Positions 1-9,122 of a DNA stretch of 60,127 bases are shown one piece after another (positions within the stretch are counted from its first letter, which is position 1; every line of letters begins with the position of its first letter). The notes under the pieces are model-generated. The model was not told where the DNA came from. It saw nothing but the letters and a program-made list of their open reading frames with translations, and did no database searches. A program made the position numbers and the translations under genes. The DNA is from Methylobacterium sp. J-067 (GTDB lineage Bacteria > Pseudomonadota > Alphaproteobacteria > Rhizobiales > Beijerinckiaceae): positions 1 through 60,127 of the forward strand of contig NZ_JAKSXZ010000059.1 of assembly GCF_022829465.1 (NCBI RefSeq). The letters run 5' to 3'.

Positions 1-1
1 G

Positions 2-370
2 GTGACGGGCCTGTACTTCTACGACAATCAGGTGCTGGACATCGCCGCCGCCGTGACGCCCTCGGCGCGCGGCGAACTCGAGATCACCAGCGTGAACGAG
101 GCCTATCTCGAGCGCGGCCAGCTCTACGTGGAGAAGATGAGTCGGGGCTATGCGTGGCTCGACACGGGGACCCACGACAGCCTGCTCGAAGCGTCGGAAT
201 TCGTTCGCACGATCCAGCACCGGCAAGGGCTTCAGGTCGCGTGCCTGGAGGAGATCGCCTACGTGCAGGGCTTCATCGACCGCGAGCAGCTGATCGCCCG
301 CGGCAAGCTGTTCTCCAAGACTGCCTACGGCCGGAACCTGCTGCGGCTCGCCGACGAGCCGCAGGCGTGA
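2..370 (+). CDS. rfbA: glucose-1-phosphate thymidylyltransferase, C-terminal part (5' end outside window)
   Basis: This is the C-terminal part of RfbA/RmlA, which joins glucose 1-phosphate and dTTP to give dTDP-glucose, the first step of dTDP-L-rhamnose synthesis for surface polysaccharide. The visible 122 residues carry typical family stretches: GLYFYDNQV near the start, [13 protein letters not shown], then [17 protein letters not shown] and the closing [10 protein letters not shown]. The full enzyme is about 290 residues, so more than half lies upstream of the window. The GTG at position 2 is an internal valine codon, not a start. The reading frame ends cleanly in TGA. The rut genes that follow run the other way and are unrelated. 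Confidence 0.9.
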   Translation: MTGLYFYDNQVLDIAAAVTPSARGELEITSVNEAYLERGQLYVEKMSRGYAWLDTGTHDSLLEASEFVRTIQHRQGLQVACLEEIAYVQGFIDREQLIARGKLFSKTAYGRNLLRLADEPQA

Positions 371-514
371 GATGAGATGCCCCTCATCCTCTGAGCGAAC
401 TCAAGCGGCATTCAGCTCACGTGAAGCGTGTGAACGCTCGTTGGATAATATTTCAGAGATTGCCGACCGTTTGAGGTCAGGGGCGGAGGTGGTCGTAGGC
501 TGATATAAGCCGAG

Positions 515-1072
515 CTATCGAAGTCCCAGCACCCTGGGGGCACGGTCGCACAGGGACGGGGAGGGCGGGGCTACGTCCCGCGCCACCCCGTGGTAGCGGC
601 GGAAGCCGTAGACTAGGGCGTCGCCGCCCCCGCCCGACAGGGCTTCGACCTCGCCGAACAGCACGTCGTGCGTGCCGGCGGGCACGCGGCGGACGATCCG
701 GCATTCGAAGGCCGCGAGCGCCTCATCCAGCACCGGGCCGCCGCCCCGTCCCTCGTGCCAGTCTCCTTCCGAGAAACGCTCGGCGAGCGGCCGCCGCCCG
801 AAGGCCTCCGCCAGGGCTTCGTGCCCGGCGGCGAGGAGGTTCACGCAGAGCCGCCCGTTGCGGTTGAAGGCAGGATAGGCCGACGAGTCCCGGTTGATGC
901 ACACGAGCAGGGTCGGCGGGGCGTCGCTCACGCTGCACACGGCAGTGGCGGTGAAGCCCGCCCGGCCGCCCGGGCCGTCCGTCGTGACGAGGTGGACGGC
1001 CCCGGCGAGCCGCGCCATCGCCTCGCGATAGGCGGCGCCATCCACGGATATGCGGCGATCGTCGAAGGCCAT
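515..1072 (-). CDS. rutF: RutF-like flavin reductase
   Basis: RutF is a flavin:NADH reductase that supplies reduced FMN to the RutA monooxygenase in uracil breakdown. The 185-residue product has the flavin-reductase-like split-barrel pattern: a [12 protein letters not shown] strand, [15 protein letters not shown] near residue 45, [12 protein letters not shown], then VNLLAAGHE. It is last in the rutABCDF run and starts 14 bases after the rutD stop. A strong GAGGAGG ribosome site overlaps the rutD end, which supports this ATG and translational coupling. Length matches known RutF proteins (about 165-190). The family resembles other flavin reductases, but the operon position makes RutF the natural call. 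Confidence 0.9.
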   Translation of the reverse strand: MAFDDRRISVDGAAYREAMARLAGAVHLVTTDGPGGRAGFTATAVCSVSDAPPTLLVCINRDSSAYPAFNRNGRLCVNLLAAGHEALAEAFGRRPLAERFSEGDWHEGRGGGPVLDEALAAFECRIVRRVPAGTHDVLFGEVEALSGGGGDALVYGFRRYHGVARDVAPPSPSLCDRAPRVLGLR

Positions 1073-1086
1073 GGCGGGGTTCCTCC

Positions 1087-1866
1087 TCAGGGCCGGACGA
1101 GGAAATCGAGGAGCACGCAGTTCACGGACTCCGCGCAGGTGACGCTGTGGGCGTGGCCGCCCTCCGGCGCGAGGTCGAGGCGGGCGTTCGGCAGGATCGC
1201 GGCGAGGCGTTCCGAGGCAGTGTAGGGGACGAGCACGTCGTCCCGGGCGGCCATGACCAGGACGTCGTGGGGGAGGGTGCCGAGCCGGTCGCCGAAATCG
1301 CAGGCCTCCAGGGCGGCGATCCGGGTGAGCACCGTTTCGGCACCGGGGAAATGGGCCAGCGCGTGCGCCTCGTCCGCCGCGAGGCGTTCGCCGTTCGCGC
1401 TGATCCAGGCCGAGGGGTAGAGGAAGATGGCTTGCGCGGCCACGAAGGGCTCGACCCCGGCGCGGGTCAGGAGCGCCTTGCGGGCCGCGAAGCAGCGGCG
1501 GGTCGCGGGCTCCATCGCCGCCCAGCCGTTCATGACCACGATGCGGCCGACCCGCTCCGGGTGGTCCAGGGCGAGTTGCAGGGCGATGAGGCCGCCGAGC
1601 GCATGGCCGATTATGTCGGCTGTCTCGATGCCGAGGGCGTCGAGCACGCCGAGCGCGTCGCGGGCCATGGCCGGGATGTCGTGGCCAGGCTCCAGGGGAC
1701 CGGCCGAGCGGCCGGTGCCCCGGTGATCGTAGGTGACGACCCGCAGAGCGGCGCCCAGCGCCTCCATCTGCGGCGCGAAGTAGGCGGCCGAGCCGCCGAG
1801 GCCCGGCGAGAGCAGGACGGGGCGCCCGGTGGCGAGCCCCGAGACCGCGTGGTGGACGGGGCCCAT
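1087..1866 (-). CDS. rutD: RutD, alpha/beta-hydrolase-fold aminoacrylate hydrolase
   Basis: RutD is thought to speed hydrolysis of aminoacrylate to malonic semialdehyde in the Rut pathway. The 259-residue protein has an alpha/beta hydrolase fold: [13 protein letters not shown] near residue 18, [10 protein letters not shown] near 45, and the elbow GHALGG near 87. The usual nucleophile serine of the elbow is alanine here, as I recall it is in E. coli RutD, so it is not a normal esterase. I chose the ATG at 1866, four bases after the rutC stop, because the longer frame would run 18 residues back into rutC. The late histidine is in EGGHAHSV. Confidence 0.9.
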   Translation of the reverse strand: MGPVHHAVSGLATGRPVLLSPGLGGSAAYFAPQMEALGAALRVVTYDHRGTGRSAGPLEPGHDIPAMARDALGVLDALGIETADIIGHALGGLIALQLALDHPERVGRIVVMNGWAAMEPATRRCFAARKALLTRAGVEPFVAAQAIFLYPSAWISANGERLAADEAHALAHFPGAETVLTRIAALEACDFGDRLGTLPHDVLVMAARDDVLVPYTASERLAAILPNARLDLAPEGGHAHSVTCAESVNCVLLDFLVRP

Positions 1867-1870
1867 CGGC

Positions 1871-2263
1871 TCACCCCGCCTTGCCGACATGCGCGATCGT
1901 GGCGATCTCCACCAGCGCATCGGGTTTCACGAGGCCGCACTGGATGCAGTAGCGGGCGGGCTTGTCGCCGGGGAAATACTCCGCGTAGACAGTGTTGATC
2001 GCGCCGTAATCGGCCCAATCCCGCACGAAGATATGGTTGAAGGTGACGTCGTCCATCGTGCCGCCGGCGGCCTCGACGACGCCCTTGATCGTCTCCAGCA
2101 CATGCCGGGCCTGCGCCCCCGCATCGCCGACATGGACGACGTTGTTGTCCGTGTCGAAGGGGAGGGTGCCCGAAACGTAGAGGATCCCGTCCGCCAGGGT
2201 ACCGGGCACGTAGGGCGCCAGCGGCTTGCCCGTGCCGGGGGGAATGATCACGGTCTTCGGCAT
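1871..2263 (-). CDS. rutC: RutC, RidA-family aminoacrylate deaminase
   Basis: RutC belongs to the YjgF/RidA family and acts on 3-aminoacrylate peracid or aminoacrylate released after ring cleavage of uracil. The 130-residue product is family length, opens with [20 protein letters not shown] and carries the RidA pattern [23 protein letters not shown], and the C-terminal [14 protein letters not shown]. It lies between rutB (34-base gap) and rutD (4-base gap) on the same strand, so one transcript is likely. An AGAAAGGGA ribosome site precedes the ATG. A second, unlinked RidA protein is encoded at 27768, but only this one sits in the rut operon. Confidence 0.93.
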   Translation of the reverse strand: MPKTVIIPPGTGKPLAPYVPGTLADGILYVSGTLPFDTDNNVVHVGDAGAQARHVLETIKGVVEAAGGTMDDVTFNHIFVRDWADYGAINTVYAEYFPGDKPARYCIQCGLVKPDALVEIATIAHVGKAG

Positions 2264-2297
2264 GGTCTCGGGTCCCTTTCTCGACGGTGGGGGAGGC

Positions 2298-3019
2298 TTA
2301 TGCGGCGGTCTTCAGGGCGGCCTCGAAGGCGGCGACGTCGGAGACCCAGCCGAAGAAGGTCGCGATGTTGGCGAGCGCGCCCTCCTGCAGGGCCGGCGGC
2401 CCGGCCTGATGCGTCGCGTCGGCCAGGACGATGCCGAAATATTCGAGGAAGAAGCCGTCCCGCAGGGTCGATTCCACGCAGACGTTCGTCGCGATGCCCG
2501 TGAACACCAGGGTGCGGATGCTGCGGGCGCGCAGCATGCTGTCGAGCGGCGTGTTGAAGAAGCCGCTGTAGCGCGGCTTGCCCAGCACGATCTCGCCCGG
2601 CGCCGGCCTCAGCTCGTCCACGAGGGCGTAGTCCCAGGTGCCCCGGGCGAGCAGCTGCTCGTTCATCTCCGGTCGCGCCCGCATGTGCTTGAGGGCGTTC
2701 GACTTGTGCCAGTTCGGTGAGCCCGGCCCGCCGGCCTCGACATAGTCGCGGTCCCAGCCGTTCTGGAACCAGATCACCGCGATCCCGGCCGCTCGCGCCG
2801 CCGCGACCGACCGCGCGATCTGCGCGATGACTGGCCCGGTGCCCGACACGTCGAAGCCGGCGCGGTCGAGATAGCCGCCCTTCGTCGCGTAGGCGTTCTG
2901 CATGTCGACCACGATTAGCGCCGTGGCGGCGGGAGCGAAGGCGATGGGCTCGGGCCGCGCCGGCAGCGTCACCGCCCCGAACCGCCCCGCCGGATCCCGG
3001 TAGCCCGCAGGCGCGTCCA

Positions 3020-3020
<1 letters not shown>
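2298..3020 (-). CDS. rutB: RutB, ureidoacrylate amidohydrolase
   Basis: RutB is an isochorismatase-like cysteine hydrolase that cleaves ureidoacrylate from RutA, releasing carbamate (which breaks down to ammonia and carbon dioxide) and aminoacrylate. The 240-residue protein shows the family triad: Asp39 in VVDMQN, Lys148 in LGKPRYSGF, and Cys181 in [11 protein letters not shown]. The start is the ATG at 3020, whose A is shared with the rutA TGA (TGATG), so rutA and rutB are translationally coupled. A longer open frame runs upstream into rutA but has no family similarity. Length and residues agree with known RutB proteins, about 230-250. Confidence 0.94.
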
Positions 3021-4132
<1,112 letters not shown>

Positions 4133-4209
4133 CGCAATCTCCCTCACCTGTCGCATTCAGGATGGGCCGGGCCGGAATACTGGCCTGTGCGAGAGGACGA
4201 TGAGATGAT

Positions 4210-4225
4210 CGGACCAAACGGTCAA
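4210..4225. promoter_or_regulatory. RutR-type operator 1, upstream of rutA
   Basis: Read on the minus strand the site is TTGACCGTTTGGTCCG. The known RutR box is TTGACCAnnTGGTCAA; 11 of its 14 fixed positions match, missing one inner base and the outer two on one side. It lies about 80 bases before the rutA start, in the gap after rutR, where repression relieved by uracil would be expected. Confidence 0.75.
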
Positions 4226-4242
4226 ACTTCGAACGGCCAATT

Positions 4243-4258
4243 TTGACCGTTTGCACAA
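4243..4258. promoter_or_regulatory. RutR-type operator 2, upstream of rutA
   Basis: The plus-strand site TTGACCGTTTGCACAA matches 11 of 14 fixed positions of the RutR consensus TTGACCAnnTGGTCAA, with both outer arms intact. It is centred 33 bases from operator 1, about three helical turns, so the two boxes face the same side of the DNA and could bind cooperatively. Confidence 0.65.
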
Positions 4259-4334
4259 ACTCTCCGCCGATTGACCGCGGGCAAGGCGGCGTTTGCGCAA
4301 GGCGCGGGCGCGCAGACCCTCCGGGGCGGGCGAA

Positions 4335-4961
4335 TCAGGTGAGGCCGAGCCGCCCGAGGATCAGCGCCTGCGTGCTCGCCACCGTGGCCTCGAAGAAATC
4401 CGGGTCATCGAGGGTGTGGCCGGTGATCGCCTCGATCTGCGTCGCGAAGTCGGCGTAGTGCTGGGTGATCGCCCAGATCGAGAAGATCAGATGGTGGGGG
4501 TCGTGCGGGGCGATCCGCCCGGCCTCGGTCCAGGCGCGCAGGATCGCGGCCTTGTCGTCCAGGAGGGCGCGCAGCGGCCCTTCGAGCTCCGCCCGTAGCA
4601 GGCGCGCGCCCTGCACGATCTCCAGGCAGAACAGGCGCGAGGCCTGCGGCGCATCGCGGGAGAGCATGACCTTGCGGCGGATGTAGTCGCGCAGCGCCTG
4701 GGCGGGCTCGCTGTCGGCCTGGAGCGAGACCAGCGGATCGAGCCACACGTCGAGCACGCGCCGCAGGACGGCGAGGTACAGCTCCTCCTTCGAGGGAAAG
4801 TAATAGAGCAGGTTGGTCTTCGAGAGGCCGGCGCGCTCGGCGATCTGGTCGAGGCTGGCGCCGTGCAGGCCCGTGGTGGAGAAGATGTCGAGGGCCGCAT
4901 CCAGCACGGATTCGCGGCGTGCCTCGCCATCCCGCCGCCGCCGTCGCGCCGGCACCGGCAT
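4335..4961 (-). CDS. rutR: RutR, TetR-family pyrimidine-responsive repressor
   Basis: This TetR-family regulator has an N-terminal HTH (LDQIAERAGLSKTNLLYYF near residue 37-55) followed by the RutR-type C-terminal domain, including PHHLIFSIWAITQHYADF, which matches the TetR_C_6 region of RutR. In E. coli RutR binds uracil and thymine and controls rut genes. Here it precedes the rut operon on the same strand, and two RutR-like boxes lie in the gap. I chose the ATG at 4961 (208 residues, close to the usual 212); an upstream start at 5009 would add 16 basic residues. Autoregulation cannot be judged, because no clear box precedes rutR. Confidence 0.88.
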   Translation of the reverse strand: MPVPARRRRRDGEARRESVLDAALDIFSTTGLHGASLDQIAERAGLSKTNLLYYFPSKEELYLAVLRRVLDVWLDPLVSLQADSEPAQALRDYIRRKVMLSRDAPQASRLFCLEIVQGARLLRAELEGPLRALLDDKAAILRAWTEAGRIAPHDPHHLIFSIWAITQHYADFATQIEAITGHTLDDPDFFEATVASTQALILGRLGLT

Positions 4962-5043
4962 GCTGCGTCCCGTCACACCCGCACTCCTCTGCCCCGCGCG
5001 CCGCGCCAATCCTATCGCGGAGCGGCACGCGGCTGGGAAGCGC

Positions 5044-5358
5044 TCAATAGCGGACGTTGGCGAAGCCGTTGCCGCCGCTGCGGCTCACGACGGCGCCGAT
5101 CACCTCCTTGGTCGAGGGGCTGATGCCGCCGTCGCCGCGCAGGCGGCGCCCGTCCGCCCGGTCGAGGCGGGCGACCTCGTCCGAGCAGCGGTCGAGGGCG
5201 TAGCGGACGCGGGTCGAGGCGGCGACGCCGCGCGGCACGCTAGCGCCGTTCATCTCGAAGCGCAGGCAGGAGGCGAGATAGCCCTTCAGGTCATCGAAGG
5301 CGGCGGCGTGCGCGCCCGAGGTGAGGGCGACGAAGACGAGGGCAGCGCGGATCAGCAT
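5044..5358 (-). CDS. small secreted protein of unknown function
   Basis: This 104-residue protein starts with a clear signal peptide (MLIRAALVFVALTSGAHA, cut after AHA or nearby), so it is exported. The mature part has two cysteines, in YLASCLRF and LDRCSDEV, which could form a disulfide, followed by a basic, glycine-rich tail. An AGGGGA ribosome site just before the ATG at 5358 supports the start. It is divergent from the next gene, also exported, with about 130 bases of shared promoter space. I recognise no family. Confidence 0.75.
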   Translation of the reverse strand: MLIRAALVFVALTSGAHAAAFDDLKGYLASCLRFEMNGASVPRGVAASTRVRYALDRCSDEVARLDRADGRRLRGDGGISPSTKEVIGAVVSRSGGNGFANVRY

Positions 5359-5487
5359 CGGGATCCCCTTTCGGGCGTGTGCTGCGGGTAACGCGCGAAG
5401 CCCGCTTTGGTCGCGGTTGCCGCGTCGCAGGCGGGAGCCGTCCCGCCCGGCCGGCGTTGGCGTGCATATCCTTAAGGAGCGTACAGC

Positions 5488-6693
5488 ATGACTCGTCCCG
5501 TGACGGCCCGGATTGGGCTGGCCCTGTCGATGATGTCCGGTGTCGGGATCCTCGCGAGCCCCGCCCTGGCCCAAGACCCGGCCGCCGGCCAGGGCAAGCT
5601 CACGCAGGTCGCGAGCTTCGCGCATCAGGTCACCGGCATCACCGTGAGCCGGGACGGGCGCATGTTCGTGAACTTCCCCCGCTGGAGCGAGGACGCCCCC
5701 GTGTCCGTCGCGGAGCTGAAGGACGGCAAGCCGGTCGCCTACCCGGACGAGGAGTGGAACGGCTGGCGCAACGCGAAGAAGGACGAGGTCGATCCGAAGA
5801 CGCATTTCGTCTGCGTGCAGAGCGTCGTCGCCGACGGGCAGGACCGGCTCTGGGTGGTCGATGCCGCCGCCCCCGCGATGGCGCATGTGGTGAAGGACGG
5901 CCCGAAGCTCGTCGGCATCGACCTGAAGACCAATAAGGTCATCAAGACCATTCCCTTCGACACCAGCACGGTGATGCAGGCCTCCTACATCAACGACGTG
6001 CGGATCTCGCCGGACGGCAAGACCGCCTACCTCACCGATTCCGGTGCGGAGGGCGCGCTGATCGTGGTCGATCTCGACAGCGGCACGGCCAAGCGGCTCC
6101 TGTCGGGGCATCCCTCGACCATGCCCGACAAGAGCGTCACCGTGCAGTATGACGGCAAGCCGCTCCGCCGCCCCGATGGGCGCGGCGTGGAATTCTCGGC
6201 AGACGGCATCGCCCTCTCGCCGGATGGCAAGACGCTCTATTGGCAGGCGATCAAGGGCAAGACGCTCTACAGCCTGCCGACCGACGCGCTGACCGGCTGG
6301 GCCACCGCCTCCTTCGTGCCGGAGATGCTCAGCGACAAGACCCTGACGGGCAAGATCGCCACCGTGGGCGAGAACGGCGTGGCCGACGGCCTGCTCATCT
6401 CGCGCAAGGACGGGCGGATGTACGTGACCTCGCCGCAGGACAACGCGGTGAAGGTGCGCGACCTCTCGAAGGCGAATGCGCCCCTCACGACCCTCGTCCA
6501 GGACGAGCGTCTGCGCTGGCCGGATACCTTCTCCGAGGGGCCGGACGGCACGATCTACTTCACCACGTCGCACATCCAGGATTCGGCGGATTACAAGCCC
6601 GGCGCGCCGATCAGCCTGCCGACCGAATTGTGGTCGATCAAGCCCGGCCCCGCCGAGGCCACGGGCTCCACGGACACCGGCACCGCCCGCTGA
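5488..6693 (+). CDS. secreted royal-jelly/yellow-family beta-propeller protein
   Basis: The 401-residue product has a signal peptide ending ASPALAQ near residue 29. The mature protein resembles the major royal jelly protein/yellow family, a six-bladed propeller close to SMP-30-type lactonases: repeats such as GITVSRDGRMFVNFPRWSED, QDRLWVVDAAAP, YINDVRISPDGKTAYLTDSG, GIALSPDGKTLYW and WPDTFSEGPDGTIYFTTSHI. Bacterial members are periplasmic and mostly uncharacterised; some may be lactonases. A TAAGGAG ribosome site at 5473-5479 sits before the ATG. It stands alone between a divergent small secreted protein and a convergent glutathione transferase. Confidence 0.85.
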   Translation: MTRPVTARIGLALSMMSGVGILASPALAQDPAAGQGKLTQVASFAHQVTGITVSRDGRMFVNFPRWSEDAPVSVAELKDGKPVAYPDEEWNGWRNAKKDEVDPKTHFVCVQSVVADGQDRLWVVDAAAPAMAHVVKDGPKLVGIDLKTNKVIKTIPFDTSTVMQASYINDVRISPDGKTAYLTDSGAEGALIVVDLDSGTAKRLLSGHPSTMPDKSVTVQYDGKPLRRPDGRGVEFSADGIALSPDGKTLYWQAIKGKTLYSLPTDALTGWATASFVPEMLSDKTLTGKIATVGENGVADGLLISRKDGRMYVTSPQDNAVKVRDLSKANAPLTTLVQDERLRWPDTFSEGPDGTIYFTTSHIQDSADYKPGAPISLPTELWSIKPGPAEATGSTDTGTAR

Positions 6694-6748
6694 TCAGGGG
6701 AGGGGCGGCGCGGCCTGCGAGGGTCGCGTCGCCCGGTTTGGTGCCGTC

Positions 6749-7387
6749 TTACTCTTCGCCCCAGATCCGGCGCACCCGCGCCACAGCCGGTCGCGCGATC
6801 ATGCGCTCGTAATGCCCGGCGAGGTTGGCCGGGAGGGCGATGCCCTCCTGCGGCGCCCAGCGGGTCGCGTAGAACAGCGCGCTGTCACCGATCGAGAACG
6901 CATCGCCCGCGACGTAGGGGCGGGACGCCATCTGCCGGTCGAGGAGGACCAGCGCCTCGTCGATGATCGCGCGACCCTGGTCCTTCACCGAGGCCTGCCC
7001 GAGCTTGAGCGTCTGGTGCAGCATGTCCTGCGGCTCGTAGTTCGCCGTCTTGAACAGCCGTCCGAACCCCTGCAGGTGCAGCGTCCCGATGGCGTAGTCC
7101 ATCACCTCCAGGCCCCGACGCTCCGCGTCCGGGTCGGCGGGGATCAGCCCTTTGTCCGGGTTGGTGCGGGCGAGCCACGTGGCGATGGCGCCGTACTCGG
7201 TCATGACGGTCCCGTCCTCGCGCACGAGGGTGGGCACCTTACCCTTCGGGTTGATCGCCTTGAACGGCTCGCGCCCGGCCTCGCCGCCGGCGACATCCAT
7301 CTTCACGCTCTCATAGGGCTTGCCGATCTCCTCCAGCAGGATGTGGATGCCGATCGCGCAGGTGTGCGGTCCCCAGTAGAACTTCAT
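6749..7387 (-). CDS. glutathione S-transferase family protein
   Basis: This 212-residue protein has the two GST domains. The N-terminal thioredoxin-like part (1-80) contains KFYWGPHTCAIGIHILLEE, NPKGKVPTLV with the cis-proline, and TEYGAIATWLA where glutathione binds. The C-terminal helical part contains YVAGDAFSIGDSALFYATRW, the conserved N-capping aspartate region. Likely role is cytosolic glutathione conjugation or peroxide handling; the substrate cannot be read from sequence. It is monocistronic and convergent with the propeller gene. Confidence 0.9.
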   Translation of the reverse strand: MKFYWGPHTCAIGIHILLEEIGKPYESVKMDVAGGEAGREPFKAINPKGKVPTLVREDGTVMTEYGAIATWLARTNPDKGLIPADPDAERRGLEVMDYAIGTLHLQGFGRLFKTANYEPQDMLHQTLKLGQASVKDQGRAIIDEALVLLDRQMASRPYVAGDAFSIGDSALFYATRWAPQEGIALPANLAGHYERMIARPAVARVRRIWGEE

Positions 7388-7514
7388 CGCTTGTCCATTG
7401 TCTTCGAGGGCGGCGCGCGGTCTCTGCGCGGGTGCGGGTCAATGGTCGAAGACGCCATGGAGATCCCGGTAGCCCTCGCCCCGCGGAGAGGCCGCCCCTC
7501 GGCCGCCACGGCGA

Positions 7515-7730
7515 TCACCCCGCGATGTTCTTCGCCAGCCGGGTGATCTCGTCCAAGGCGATCTTGATATGCGCCGCCTGGGCGCAAATGGCGTCGACAT
7601 CGATCTGCGCCGTGGCATCGGACGACCACCAGATCCCGCCGTCGAAGCTCCGCATGATCTCGGTGAAACGCCGATTTTCGAGGGCCAGGGCGTCTATCGC
7701 AGTCTGACTGGTCACACGTTCTCTCCTCAT
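7515..7730 (-). CDS. small conserved-type hypothetical protein (71 aa)
   Basis: A short cytosolic protein, rich in Ala, Ile and Arg, with two likely helices: residues 8-30 (TAIDALALENRRFTEIMRSF) and 45-70 (DVDAICAQAAHIKIALDEIT). No signal, membrane segment or known motif is visible. The start at 7730 follows a GAGGAGAGAAC ribosome site. It may be co-transcribed with the next small gene upstream (32 bases apart). Function unknown. Confidence 0.6.
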   Translation of the reverse strand: MRRERVTSQTAIDALALENRRFTEIMRSFDGGIWWSSDATAQIDVDAICAQAAHIKIALDEITRLAKNIAG

Positions 7731-7762
7731 CGACGCGCCGCCGGCCGAGAATCGGCCGTCGG

Positions 7763-8008
7763 CTACGTCCGCTCGGCATAGGGGGGGACCTCGACGAGCG
7801 ATCCAATGAGGCGGAGCAGGGCTTGGTGCTCGGGGCCGTGCGCGCTGCCCCGGAGGAAGTCTCCCAACGCGATGTGCGAGAGACGTCCGCCGGAGGGCCC
7901 GTTCGGTTGATGGATCACGAAGGCATGGCCGCTTTCCGGTTCGCGCCCGAGAAACCAACTGTCGCCGTTGGGGCTTCGATACAGTTCTCGCCGATTGGTC
8001 ATGGACAT
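7763..8008 (-). CDS. small hypothetical protein (81 aa), rhizobial type
   Basis: The product reads like a small protein common in Bradyrhizobium and Methylobacterium: RRELYRSPNGDSWFLGREPE, then SGHAFVIHQPNGPSGGRLSH and GDFLRGSAHGPEHQALLRLIG. The first half looks like a short beta-rich unit and the second half an amphipathic helix. No catalytic motif is evident. The start at 8008 was chosen because MSMTNRREL begins the conserved block. Same strand as, and 32 bases before, the 71-residue gene. Function unknown. Confidence 0.7.
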   Translation of the reverse strand: MSMTNRRELYRSPNGDSWFLGREPESGHAFVIHQPNGPSGGRLSHIALGDFLRGSAHGPEHQALLRLIGSLVEVPPYAERT

Positions 8009-8130
8009 CGCCGATCCCCCTGTGGCGATGAGCATACGCTCACCGGCACCGATTAGCGATGATCGGCGTCGGCAACGCGACCCGATCTTGACGAACCTCA
8101 TCGGCCGAGCCGGTTCTGCTGCCTGCGGGC

Positions 8131-8367
8131 TTACTGAAGCTCGAATGTCGGCGGCATGCCGGTATCGCCAACCGCCGTCGCGGTCGCCGCCGCGTTCAAC
8201 TCGTCGTCCGGTGTCATCGCGAACGCGATCGCCAGTACGGCGACGATGACCATCACGACCAGGACCTGCGTCAGCCGCACGGCATGGCTTCGCAGGGCCT
8301 GGATGACCGCGCACCCGAGGGTGAAGACGGCCGCCTCGGCGAGGGGGATCAGAGGGAGGCTGGACAT
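8131..8367 (-). CDS. small membrane protein, two predicted helices
   Basis: A 78-residue protein with two hydrophobic stretches: residues 5-24 (LIPLAEAAVFTLGCAVIQAL) and about 32-50 (LTQVLVVMVIVAVLAIAFA), then an acidic and alanine-rich tail. The basic RSHAVR between them would make a short cytoplasmic loop. It follows the 8400 gene by 32 bases on the same strand, so the two small membrane proteins are probably made together. No family recognised. Confidence 0.6.
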   Translation of the reverse strand: MSSLPLIPLAEAAVFTLGCAVIQALRSHAVRLTQVLVVMVIVAVLAIAFAMTPDDELNAAATATAVGDTGMPPTFELQ

Positions 8368-8399
8368 GCGGCTCGTCGTCGGCGCAGGGAAACCCGTGG

Positions 8400-8735
8400 C
8401 TAGATCGAGAGGCCGATGCGCCACAGCGCGCGTTGGGCCGTGCAGGTCGTCAGCGTCTGGCCACCGACGAGGCCGGTCGTCTGCTGCACGTGGCGGCAGG
8501 AGAGATACGACGGCCAGACCACCGCGCAGCCGATCACCACGGCCGAGAAGATCAGGACGGCGATGAGCCCGGTGAGCAGCGCCTCCCGTCGGCCGGAGCC
8601 GCCCGGAGCGCCCTGCCGGACAGCCAGGTCGTGGCTGGATAGGAACCCTTCGCGATCCGAACGCGACGTGCCGCCCCACGTGGTCGGCTGGCGGTTCCTG
8701 TTCGCGATATCGGGAGGGGCACGAAACGGGGGCAT
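8400..8735 (-). CDS. membrane-anchored hypothetical protein
   Basis: A 111-residue protein with a basic, proline-rich N-terminal tail of about 50 residues, one strong membrane helix at about 53-74 (ALLTGLIAVLIFSAVVIGCA), and a C-terminal domain of about 35 residues with two cysteines (LSCRHVQQT and TLTTCTAQ) that would be periplasmic and could form a disulfide. The start is the most upstream ATG; internal starts cannot be excluded. It pairs with the small membrane gene downstream. Function unknown. Confidence 0.55.
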   Translation of the reverse strand: MPPFRAPPDIANRNRQPTTWGGTSRSDREGFLSSHDLAVRQGAPGGSGRREALLTGLIAVLIFSAVVIGCAVVWPSYLSCRHVQQTTGLVGGQTLTTCTAQRALWRIGLSI

Positions 8736-9122
8736 GGCGAAGCCGTCTGAAGACCTGCGCCCATCATTCGGCCGCCAGGCTAATGAAAGGCTATTATCGG
8801 ACGCTTATGGTCCGACAAGTCTAGCCGAAAATCCTTCAAGCTTCCGTGAGGTCGTGTTCGGGGCGATTCGTGTTGGGCCGCGCGATGCGCGGCGCGATGA
8901 ATCAAAAGGCCGGATTTGCGCCAATCGATTTTGCGAAGCTTGATACGAATTCGAGATATCAATTCATATCACGGCCATCTCTTTATATTATTTCAAGACT
9001 CATGGACAATGTAATTCAATTATGCGCCAGATGATTTGGCGCTGCGTATGACTTTAGACCGATTCGCTTCAAGCGATCGCGGCCGTTTTGTTAAACATAA
9101 AATAATGATACGGAGGCTTGGC
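8736..9122. other. AT-richer intergenic region before the peroxidase gene
   Basis: This 387-base gap separates the minus-strand membrane genes from the peroxidase. From about 8930 to 9110 the DNA is clearly AT-richer than its surroundings, as expected of a promoter region. A short inverted repeat (TCGGAC at 8797-8802 and GTCCGA at 8810-8815) lies near the start of the minus-strand gene. I see no gene or RNA in it. Confidence 0.5.

Noticed and set aside
1147..1998. long plus-strand open frame opposite rutD and rutC
   Set aside because: It is the antisense of well-supported rut genes and arises from high GC content; no family match.
5044..6573. 509-codon minus-strand frame across the propeller gene
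   Set aside because: Only its last 104 codons have a signal peptide and ribosome site; the rest is antisense to the propeller gene.
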